Shown in pieces: positions 18,373 through 26,800 of a stretch of DNA of 28,672 bases; position 1 is the stretch's first letter, and each line of letters opens with the position of its first letter. Both the position numbers and the translations under genes were made by a program. Where the stretch lies: positions 1 to 28,672 of the forward strand of contig LT649397.1 of NCBI GenBank assembly GCA_900128395.1, given 5' to 3'. This stretch comes from Stramenopiles sp. TOSAG23-2. Its lineage: Eukaryota > Sar. The notes under the pieces were generated by a model. The model did no database searches, was not told where the DNA came from, and saw only the letters and a list, made by a program, of their open reading frames with translations.

Positions 18373-19006
18373 ATGAATGTAACAAACGACGTTACTACTA
18401 CCACCACCACAACAACAAATGCTGCTACTACAACTAATAGTCGACGCCTAAGCAGACTAGATGATGTAGATAGTACATTTAATGATTTACGAGATGAAGC
18501 AGAATCAACGGCAAATGAATGCAAGATTTTCCTCCTTGGAATCACGTTTATCAACTGGATATGGTGCAGTAGCAATACCATCATCAAGTGAAATGCCTAT
18601 GTTTGAGCATGCTGATGGTATTGCTTACAAAGTGCCAGAAAATTTTAAGTTTCCGAAAGATTTTATATTACCAGGTTTTAAAAAATGGTTGGTAGGCGAT
18701 AAACAGCAAAAGGTTGGGCCATTTAAAAATCTTCTCGCACCAGATATACCTCGTTCATCTCCATCATTAAAATCAGCCAGGAAGCGGTTAAGTGATTGGA
18801 GATTTGTAATGAATTATTATGAATCAAAATTGGATGAAATTGAAGGTTTACAGTGGAGGGATAACTTTAATTATATTGCACGACGTCATATTATACATGA
18901 GGTAAGAAAATTAGCACCACTATGTAAAACAGGTAGTACACCAACATTAATCTGTGTTCGTACTGTTGCTGCTAAATTACGCAAATTGTTAAAAGAGAGT
19001 AATTAA
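18373..19006 (+). CDS. Small protein with a GCR1_C-like basic domain, apparent frameshift
   Basis: The gene reads as two overlapping frames. An N-terminal Thr/Asn-rich part from the ATG at 18373 runs in one frame to 18591. The main domain follows in the +1 frame, open from 18470 to 19006. Skipping one base near 18520 gives a smooth product of about 210 residues (STANE joined to ARFSSLESRLSTGYG). A 37-bp intron at 18466-18502 would also restore the frame, but it is far shorter than the other introns here. The C-terminal part (KFPKDFILPGFKKWLVGD, PFKNLLAPDIP, ARKRLSDWRFVMNYYES) resembles the short W-x-G-P-L-R/S domain called GCR1_C in fungal regulators and in proteins linked to mobile elements. 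That assignment is from pattern memory and modest. A DNA-binding role is inferred. Confidence 0.5.
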
Positions 19007-19156
19007 AATATAATATATATATTTATTTATTTTCATTTTTTTAAAATTAATAAAAAAATGAAATCAATATCTTGCCAAATTTCTAATTTTTTGTCTTCTC
19101 AATGGGATTGGCCGCGGGACAGTGCTATTTCCCTACAAGTGCCTCCGTAGGAGGGA

Positions 19157-19192
19157 CACAGCATTGCAAGCCGAAGGCTTGCACAGCATTGC
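19157..19192. repeat. Hairpin framed by 11-bp direct repeats
   Basis: GCAAGCC (19166-19172) and GGCTTGC (19176-19182) form a hairpin with loop GAA. CACAGCATTGC occurs on both sides, at 19157-19167 and 19182-19192. It lies just inside the right inverted repeat of the candidate element. Confidence 0.6.
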
Positions 19193-19419
19193 CTAAGTTA
19201 AGTCTTAAATCCTGTCCCACAAATTGTCCTCTAATAAGAGGAGTATAATAATAAGAGAGGACTCGTCGTCACCTGCCTGAGTAATAATTTTTTAGGGGGT
19301 AAGACGGGGAGACGGTGGTATAAAAGAACTAAGATAAAACAAGTAAACTAACAAGTATAGTTAAATAGTATAATTATAAAATTAGGGGGATTTTGTATTA
19401 TTTTTTTAATCCATGCCGG

Positions 19420-19454
19420 GCATGCTGGGCATGCCCAGGGCATGCCCAGCATGC
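19420..19454. repeat. 35-bp palindrome made of GGGCATGC words
   Basis: Arms of 17 bases (19420-19436 and 19438-19454, reading GCATGCTGGGCATGCCC) surround a single central A. It sits between the converging ends of the small gene and the ankyrin gene, so a 3'-end or insulating role is possible. The related palindrome at 3333-3346 is in a promoter region instead. Confidence 0.7.
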
Positions 19455-19601
19455 TATTAATTCCTGTATGGATGGATGGAATGCGCGGGTGACTTTTTTT
19501 TTATTACTGGATTACATAATTTTTTTACAACAACACCACCCTTATATACACAAATTATAAATCTATAATAGAATATAGAGAGCCCTGGGAGAGAGGAAAA
19601 C

Positions 19602-21509
19602 TCAACTTTTTTTCTTTGGGCCTCCTTTTTTACCTGTCTTCCCTCCTTTGGCTTGTACAACATATTTAGATTTACCATTTTTTCCTTTTGTACTACCTTT
19701 TGCACCTTTTTTATTATTACTATTATTGTTATTATTGTTATTGGCACCTTTTTTACCACCTTTTTTACCTTTATCTTTACCACCTTTTGCACCAGCTTTA
19801 TTAATATCTTTACCACCTTTCTTTTTCTTCTTCTCAGGTTCAGGTGGTGGTGGTTCAGGTTTTGGTTCTCTAGCAACTGCTACAAATGTTTCGGTCACTT
19901 CAATTCCTTTTTCCTTCAATCTAGCAACACGATCTTCTTCCCATGCATTTAAAACATTACGAATCTCACTACGATCTACCATAACATTTTCCGCAGCATC
20001 CAATTCATCCTTACCAAAATCAAATGCATTTTTATTATATGCATTTTTTGCCCTTGGATCACCACCATTATTTAAAATTAATTCCAACAATTGTTTATGT
20101 TGGTGAAATGCAGCAATTTGACATGCATTCCAACCTTTTTGATCTTTCGCATTTACATTTACATAAAATATTTTTCGTTCGTCTTTATCAAAATCTGGAT
20201 CTAATGTTTTATAATGTGATAATAAAAATTCTACAAATTCTTTATGACCTTTTGTTACTGCTATCATTAATAATGTATTTCCTCTATCATCCCGTGCCAT
20301 AGCAGTTCCTCTAGCCCTTTCATTATTTGTAATGGCTTCCATTGTCAATTCATCCATTCGTTCACGAAATTCTTTCATTTTATTATCTGTTATATATCCA
20401 ACCAATTCCTTTCGAATCAAATCCCTAGCAATTCGTTCCCGTTCCACCGCATTTGTTATTCTAGATTCAAGTTCTTTTTGTATTTTTCGTTTCCGATCTT
20501 CTATTAATTGTTCAGTAATTTTTATATCCCATTCACTCAGTATAGTTTTGATAGCATCATCTTTTGCGATATCTGACGGTGTTTCATCTCCAGCTTTTAA
20601 TCGTGGATCTCCACCGCATTGTAATAACAATTCGATCATTTGTGTATGGCCATGGAACGATGCTCGGTACATCGGAGAGCGCCCTTGGTCATTTTGTGCA
20701 TTTGGATCAGCCCCTTTATCAACTAAATATTCAACTAAGTCACAATGTCCTTTAGCAGCTGCTTCGCTAAGTGCTGTATGATCATGAGCATCGGTACTTT
20801 CTATGGAATAACCTTGATCTAAAAATTCTTTAACTGCATCCATCTCACCTTCAAAAGCAGCTTCAACCATTTTTTTACTATTTCGTATTGTTTCACGCAT
20901 ACCAATTGCACCAAATAATGCTCCATCTAAATCTTTCTTACTTGGCTTTGCACCTTTTTTCCCTTTTGGCCCTTGCATAATGACATTAATCATAGCTTTA
21001 CTTGTATTTGGTGGTGGGCCATCTTCATTTTTGCTGACGACGATAAATTTAAAACCATCTCGTATTTGAAATTCTTCTGGTTGTGGATCCCCCAATTCTT
21101 GCCTTAAAAGTGGTTCCCAAAACTCTCGATTATTACATTCGACAGGGCGTAATGTCAACAGCGATTTTGGAAAATGTGTATCATCAAAAAATTGTTCCAC
21201 TTCCAAAGAAGTAGTACCAAGATGCAAAACTAACCATGTACCATAACGCAAGGATCCTAATAATGCTTTTCTTAAATTTTCTTTTGCAACATCGTTTGGG
21301 GAATGAGCCCATAGAAAATTTCCAGGTTGATATTTTAAAAATCTAGTTGCACAATCTTGATCATCAACAATTAAAGGCCATTTTTCATTTATATATACAC
21401 ATGTATCCAATGCATCTGGTAAACCTTTTAAATTAGTTTCCATAGTTTGTATTGCATTTCCTTCTGCAGTTGGTTCTGGATTTTCTTCATCCCCAATATT
21501 ATTAGCCAT
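19602..21509 (-). CDS. Ankyrin-repeat protein, IQANK1-like
   Basis: A 635-residue intracellular protein without signal peptide. Residues about 40-180 form a conserved domain (WPLIVDDQDCATRFLKYQ, then LRKALLGSLRYGTWLVLHLG) that resembles the region shared by IQANK1-type proteins and the nucleotide-binding part of dynein heavy chains. No P-loop is present, so ATP binding is not expected. Two ankyrin blocks follow: about 212-322 (HTALSEAAAKGHCDLVEYLV, RSPMYRASFHGHTQMIELLL) and about 405-490 (GNTLLMIAVTKGHKEFVEFL). A charged helical linker lies between them. After a Pro/Glu patch, the last 85 residues are Lys/Gly/Asn-rich and strongly basic. A flagellar or cytoskeletal scaffold role is possible from the family resemblance but unproven. 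Confidence 0.8.
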   Translation of the reverse strand: MANNIGDEENPEPTAEGNAIQTMETNLKGLPDALDTCVYINEKWPLIVDDQDCATRFLKYQPGNFLWAHSPNDVAKENLRKALLGSLRYGTWLVLHLGTTSLEVEQFFDDTHFPKSLLTLRPVECNNREFWEPLLRQELGDPQPEEFQIRDGFKFIVVSKNEDGPPPNTSKAMINVIMQGPKGKKGAKPSKKDLDGALFGAIGMRETIRNSKKMVEAAFEGEMDAVKEFLDQGYSIESTDAHDHTALSEAAAKGHCDLVEYLVDKGADPNAQNDQGRSPMYRASFHGHTQMIELLLQCGGDPRLKAGDETPSDIAKDDAIKTILSEWDIKITEQLIEDRKRKIQKELESRITNAVERERIARDLIRKELVGYITDNKMKEFRERMDELTMEAITNNERARGTAMARDDRGNTLLMIAVTKGHKEFVEFLLSHYKTLDPDFDKDERKIFYVNVNAKDQKGWNACQIAAFHQHKQLLELILNNGGDPRAKNAYNKNAFDFGKDELDAAENVMVDRSEIRNVLNAWEEDRVARLKEKGIEVTETFVAVAREPKPEPPPPEPEKKKKKGGKDINKAGAKGGKDKGKKGGKKGANNNNNNNSNNKKGAKGSTKGKNGKSKYVVQAKGGKTGKKGGPKKKS

Positions 21510-22362
21510 TATTTATGAGGAGAGGATGATTTTTTTCTATTTCACTTTATATGCCTTTTTGTAAATTTTTTCTTCTCTATATATGTGTGTGTGTGTGTGT
21601 TTGTGTGTGGTTGGTTAACGTGGTTTTTTAAGATGTAATAAATGATACATATACGATATTATTTTTTCATATATATATAATATATATAATATACATCTTG
21701 TATGGTTTCAATTAATTTTAACTCTACAGTATATACAGGAGGTATTATGTATATATTATATTAATGTATTATTATTTTTTCTGCCCAACAACAAAAAAAT
21801 TTTTTTGCTACTAAAAAAATAAAAAAAGCACAAACAAAACCGATAGTCGTCTATCATCGATAACCGCTCCTAGATCTACCACCTTAATTAACCTGGTGGT
21901 GGCAGTGCGTCAGTCAGGCGGGCAGGCCCAGCGGCACAGCTGGCCCAGGCTGGCCCAGCTGGCTCTCCTCTCCGCTCCTCTATTATAGGATCACATCATC
22001 ATCGATAAAAGCATACTACAGTACTGGCATACGCTGTGGTTATGGTAAATACGTCAATTTCAGCTGGCTTATAGCCGGGCTAACCAGCTAACTACGTCTG
22101 TATTATCAAATCGCTTCGTCATATTTCAAAAAAATTTACAACACATAGCACCATAGCCATACTGCCATATACTGTACTACAAGTTGTACTGTATGTAATA
22201 ACAATAAACTCTAGTAGCAGATATTATATAACTGTGTGTACTTATGGAAAATATATATATAAGACACATATACTACTACATATTGAGTTGTGAACATGAA
22301 AACATTGATACAAATAGATAGTGAATAGAAATAGATTAATACAAATAGAAAAGAGATCAATC
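21510..22362. promoter_or_regulatory. Divergent promoter region, ankyrin / thioesterase genes
   Basis: An 853-bp stretch with a TG run at about 21584-21601 and a GC-rich island at 21895-21985. The island contains tandem AGCTGGCCC/GGCTGGCCC words and an accacc...ggtggt dyad near 21877-21901. A possible hairpin (AGCTGG...CCAGCT) sits at about 22072-22089. A short upstream frame (ATGAAAACATTG..., stop before 22321) precedes the thioesterase start and could act on its translation. Confidence 0.45.
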
Positions 22363-23337
22363 ATGTCGCCCGTACCGTTAAGTATAGGGGGAATCATTGA
22401 TCTGGATCAATATCTGTCCTTGGAACAACAAGAATTATTTAGGCAAATTGTTGACCCAGAAACGGAAGGTGCACTGTTTTTTATTGCATATTCGGCGTTT
22501 TTTATTATTAGTTGTAGATTGTTGTATTATTCTTTAAAGGGTACATATTTACATAAGAAATTGTTAGAGTATATAATTTTGTCTGTCATACCACAGCTTG
22601 GGGAAGAAGATTGGCCGCATCAACATACGATTGTCATACCGCCAAAGTCAGGCGTGCATAACAGTACAATGTTTTTTTTACACGGTTTAGGGGACGGTTC
22701 TGGTTATTGGGAACATGCTATCAAAAGTTTAAACTTAGAGAATACCAAAATTATTTTGCCTGCCGCACCACGGATACCTGTTACTGTAAATATGAAGATA
22801 AAGATGCCTGCTTGGTTTGATATATATGGCACTGAAATAGATTCTCCTGAGGATGATGATGGAATACGCAATGCATCTTTAAATTTATCAAAATTAATTG
22901 AAGATGAACTTGAAAACAATAAACATATTTCACCGAATAACATTATATTATCTGGTTTTTCTCAAGGCGGTGCAGTCGCTTTAAATACTGCTTATCGTGA
23001 TAAATTTTTGAAATGTAAAATTGGTTGTGTAATGGTCTTTTCCTCGTTTATGCCACGTCCGATGCCCCTTTTAAAAAAGATAGAAGATATTAATATAATA
23101 AATGTACAAACACATTGTTTTTTAGGTCATGGTACAGATGACGGTTTAGTCAAACATGTTTATGGTTTAAAAACTGGTGAAATGTTAAAAGATAGGGAGG
23201 TTCCTGTAAATTTTCATTCATACGATGGCGTTGGTCATCAAGCTACAGAAGAAATGTTGTCTGATGCAGCCGATTTTATACGTATACAAAAAAAAAATTT
23301 GGTATCGATGATAATGAAAAAAAAAAGTGACATGTGA
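22363..23337 (+). CDS. Acyl-protein thioesterase / lysophospholipase-like hydrolase, membrane-anchored
   Basis: Alpha/beta hydrolase of the APT/LYPLA family, which removes palmitate from cysteine residues of proteins or hydrolyses lysophospholipids. From the first ATG at 22363 it has 324 residues. The catalytic set is S200 in GFSQGGA, D260 in GHGTDDGLV and H292 in GVGHQAT. FLHGLGDGSG is the oxyanion-region motif near residue 107. Unlike the usual 230-residue soluble enzymes it has about 90 extra N-terminal residues with a hydrophobic helix (ALFFIAYSAFFIISCRLLYY), so it is probably anchored to a membrane. The frame extends upstream to a GTG at 22321, which is not a likely start in a eukaryote. 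No intron is seen. Confidence 0.9.
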   Translation: MSPVPLSIGGIIDLDQYLSLEQQELFRQIVDPETEGALFFIAYSAFFIISCRLLYYSLKGTYLHKKLLEYIILSVIPQLGEEDWPHQHTIVIPPKSGVHNSTMFFLHGLGDGSGYWEHAIKSLNLENTKIILPAAPRIPVTVNMKIKMPAWFDIYGTEIDSPEDDDGIRNASLNLSKLIEDELENNKHISPNNIILSGFSQGGAVALNTAYRDKFLKCKIGCVMVFSSFMPRPMPLLKKIEDINIINVQTHCFLGHGTDDGLVKHVYGLKTGEMLKDREVPVNFHSYDGVGHQATEEMLSDAADFIRIQKKNLVSMIMKKKSDM

Positions 23338-23832
23338 TACGATGAGCGCGTCTAAAATACTTCTTTCGATTTTCTGTATTTTTATTTTTTATCTATTTTT
23401 TAATACGTACTGTATATATGCATATCATAGAAAAAAATTATTAAATCAGAGTGAACAAAAGATAAATAAAAGTGGGCCGCGCTACTATTTTCACACTTGA
23501 TTAATATGCATATATAATATAATTTACGCATATTTAAAATTTAAATATTATAAATATTTCATATTTATACGTGTATATATATATATATAATACGAAATTA
23601 TTCTTGCGATTGAGTATTGAGCATATATATTACTTTAACACGAGATGTATAAAAATATTATATCATATATGCATAACTTATATTTTAACCATCATTTATA
23701 CCGTATTATATATCTCATATATATGCCTATGATAGCACTATTAAAAAACAAAGTTTATACGCACAGAATTTTTTATATTTTATTTTTTTACAAAAGCACT
23801 ATCATACGAACGTACACATAAACACTTCCGTT
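23338..23832. other. Convergent 3' region, thioesterase / MATH-ANK-PCIF1 genes
   Basis: Highly AT-rich DNA with TATA-type runs (for example around 23575-23590). No coding frame, strong hairpin or repeat was seen. Confidence 0.5.
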
Positions 23833-26800
23833 TCATCGCGGAACAAACGATTCGCGTATCAAATGTACAGATTCCTTTGTAATCGGCCATTTTTGTGCTC
23901 CTAAGGAATTTTGTATCCAGTAAATTACTGTATCACGTGTCGATGTCCAAAGCGACAAACCTAATGGAGCTTGAGATCGATACATTGTATGTCTATTTCC
24001 AATTTCAAAAACATGTTGATTCCGCGGTAATAACTCCGCGTGCAGGACATATGGGCTTAATCCGGGTATTTCCCTAACACAATCAAAAGTTGGATTATGT
24101 GAAACGCAAATAATAAATGAAAGCGGATTTTCGCTGCTTTGCATTATATTTGTAATGTGAGTATACATAGTGCCTAAATTATATTTATCATTTGATGGTG
24201 GAAGGGCTATGAAACTTCCAGTTGATGGAAAAAAATCGTAAAAGGAACCTGATGAGCCAAAATATTTATCGGTATCAGGAAAATAGGAGCAATAACTATT
24301 TAACCGGCGCGTTAAAGGCGTTGCAAAACATTCATGTGTAACTCCGAAATATCGATGAAAACATACCATTGATCTTTCTATTAACGTTGTCAGCACGTTG
24401 TCAATACTCATTAACGGAGTTACAGTTTCGTACCGTTGCACCATGTTATACAAACGCCCACACATCCTAACACTTCCTTCTTGACCATTGTTTATTCGAT
24501 ATATTTGAATTAAGCCATCTAAAGTTTTCCTTAATACCAGCACTGCTGTTTGGCCAAAAACTACGCCGCTAACATGAGATTCGAGATTAAACCGAGCTGG
24601 GTCGCAAAAGCTCATCTGCAACAAAGCATCTGTCCATGGCTTCTGTGTTAATAATTTATCCTGTGCTTGCCAAGATTTCAATTTGTAAATTAATTGAGCT
24701 TGGCTAGAGCAATAGTTGACAAATTGTGTTGTTGTTGCAGTCAATATTCTTTGATCAGAGGTAGATGGAAAGCTGGAAACCAATTCACGATATACCATCG
24801 TTGCGACTTCTGCAACTTCTTGGCTTGGCACTATGGGATCGATGCTCTGCTTATTGTGTTTTTTCCAGACGAAATCTTGAATTATCTTATTGTGGAAAAT
24901 ATTTGCTTGTGTGATCCAACGCAATAATACCCTAGCAAAGACAGGGCGATATGCAACATCCATCTGTGATACCGTATCAACTATTTCACGGAATTTATCG
25001 TCGCGTAAGACAGCGACGGATGGAGTTTCTTCCATCTCATTTCTAACAGGGCGTGTTATTACTTCGGGTTGTATAACTGGCTGTTGGCGCGATTGAAGTA
25101 GTGTTGAAGATGCTACCTTTGGTGGCTTTGCAATTTGTTGTTGTTGCTGCTGTTGTACAGGTATTTGTCTATCTTTAGCAACCCATTCACTGTTAGCTTT
25201 CGTCGTATTATTATTGGAGATAATCGCATTGCTGTTCCAATTGTTGCTATCATTGTTCCACGCCATGATATTTTGCTTCGTCTTATTATCGCTACCCCAT
25301 GTTGTCTGCGTTACAGACGCTTGCGAGTCATTATTGTTCAACTGATTCATTTCCTCTTCCATTTCTAAAAATGATAGACTTACTGGTAAAAAATCGTCTG
25401 AGGATTTTTTACGGAGCATTTCAGATGGTGCTTTAGTCAATTTTTCTTGTCGCGGTTGCTGCTGCTGGAGCTTTTGTTGTTGTCCAAGAACTTGTTGGCT
25501 TTGTTTGATGTTCCTAGCTGGGGGTTGCAAGATTAAATCATCATCACTTTCAGTTAAATTTATATTAAGCGTTTGTGTATTATCATCATTATCTTCCAAG
25601 CTAGTATTATTTCTCCTATTTATAGGTTCGTTGAAGAATTGCCGTGGCACCTGTGAACGTGTTGCATTCTGCGGGGCAATCGAATTTTGCTGAAGCATTA
25701 CCTGTGGCGCTGGTGGTGGGCGTGTTTGTCGTTGGGTTTGGCGATACGTTGGTCGTAAAACAACTTCAGGCTCAGATGCATGTTGCTGATATCTATTTGT
25801 ATAATATTTGACTGGCTTTTTGACAGTTTCCCAACCATCATCTTTGTCCTCCTTTTCACCATTTGCCCCCATCGCACGTTTAACAGTGCTAGTGTGTTTG
25901 GAGTATTGAGGAACTTGCTGTGTTATGGAATTACGTGTAATTGGCATAGTCAATTTTCGTTGTGTATATGTTTCAACGTTAGCAGTTTCTTGCATTTTTT
26001 TCCCTTTTCTTTTAGTTACCACAGTATCCCACCCGTCGTCGTCATCCTCTTGGGGTGGTTGGTTATCTACTCTTTCTACCGCTGTATTTCCATTCTTCTC
26101 TTGTATTTCAGTATCTTTTTCTATCATCTGATCCTTCTTGGTTTTATTGCCACCATTGTTTACCTTCGAATTATCGATCATATCCGGGCCAACTATTGTG
26201 ACTGTTTTCTTCTTTTTCTTTTTCTTTTTCTTCTTTTTTTTGCCAGTTGCCTCTACGTTTTCTTCTTTTTTCATTTCTTTCTTTTTTCTTTCCTTTTCTT
26301 CCTGATCTTTTCGTTTTGCCATTAATGCTTGTTCCTGCTCTTCCTTTTTCTTGCGTTTCAGTTCCTCCTCTATTTCTTTTCGTTTTCTTTGTTCCTCTTT
26401 TCTTAATCGTTTCTTTTCCTTCCGCTCTTCTTCCAACCGCTTTGCTTCCGCTTCCGCTTTTTCTTTTGCTAATCTTTTTTTCTCTTTCTGTGCTTTTTTT
26501 TTCGCTCTTTTTTTCGCAGCTTTCTTTGAAGATTTGCTTTTACTCTCTGCTTTTTTATCATCATCTTCATCTGATAATAAACCATCTGCGATGAAAAAAT
26601 CGTCCGTTTCGGATTTTTTTTGCAACGCCAATTTGTTTTTCTTAATTTTATCCATTTCTACTTGTCGTTTTTTCAACGTTATTAGCAATTTTGCCCTTTG
26701 TACTTTTTTCCTATTTCGGGAACATCGTGTAATAGATGCTTTATATTTATCAGTTAGTTCGAAAGCACATTCAATCAACTGCTGCTCAACCAACATAGCT

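Larger units (their letters stand above)
17563..19227. mobile_element. Candidate 1.7-kb element bounded by inverted repeats
   Basis: ACAATTTGTGGGAC (17563-17576) and its inverse at 19214-19227 bracket a gene-sized open frame at 18373-19006. Internal copies of the same word (17669-17682, 17771-17780) and a GC-rich hairpin near the right end (19166-19182) add to the case. AAATCCTGTCCCAC occurs both at 17652-17665 and at 19207-19220. No transposase motif and no target-site duplication were found, so this may be a decayed or non-autonomous element, or coincidental spread of a short repeat. Confidence 0.4.
19007..19601. other. Convergent 3' region with structured GC-rich blocks
   Basis: No coding frame is supported. 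The stretch contains a hairpin/direct-repeat block at 19157-19192, the inverted-repeat end at 19214-19227 and a 35-bp palindrome at 19420-19454. All are much richer in G+C than the surrounding DNA. Confidence 0.5.

Noticed and set aside
26150-26700. Long plus-strand Phe/Leu/Ser-rich open frames
   Set aside because: They are the antisense of the Lys/Glu coiled coil of the MATH-ANK-PCIF1 gene.
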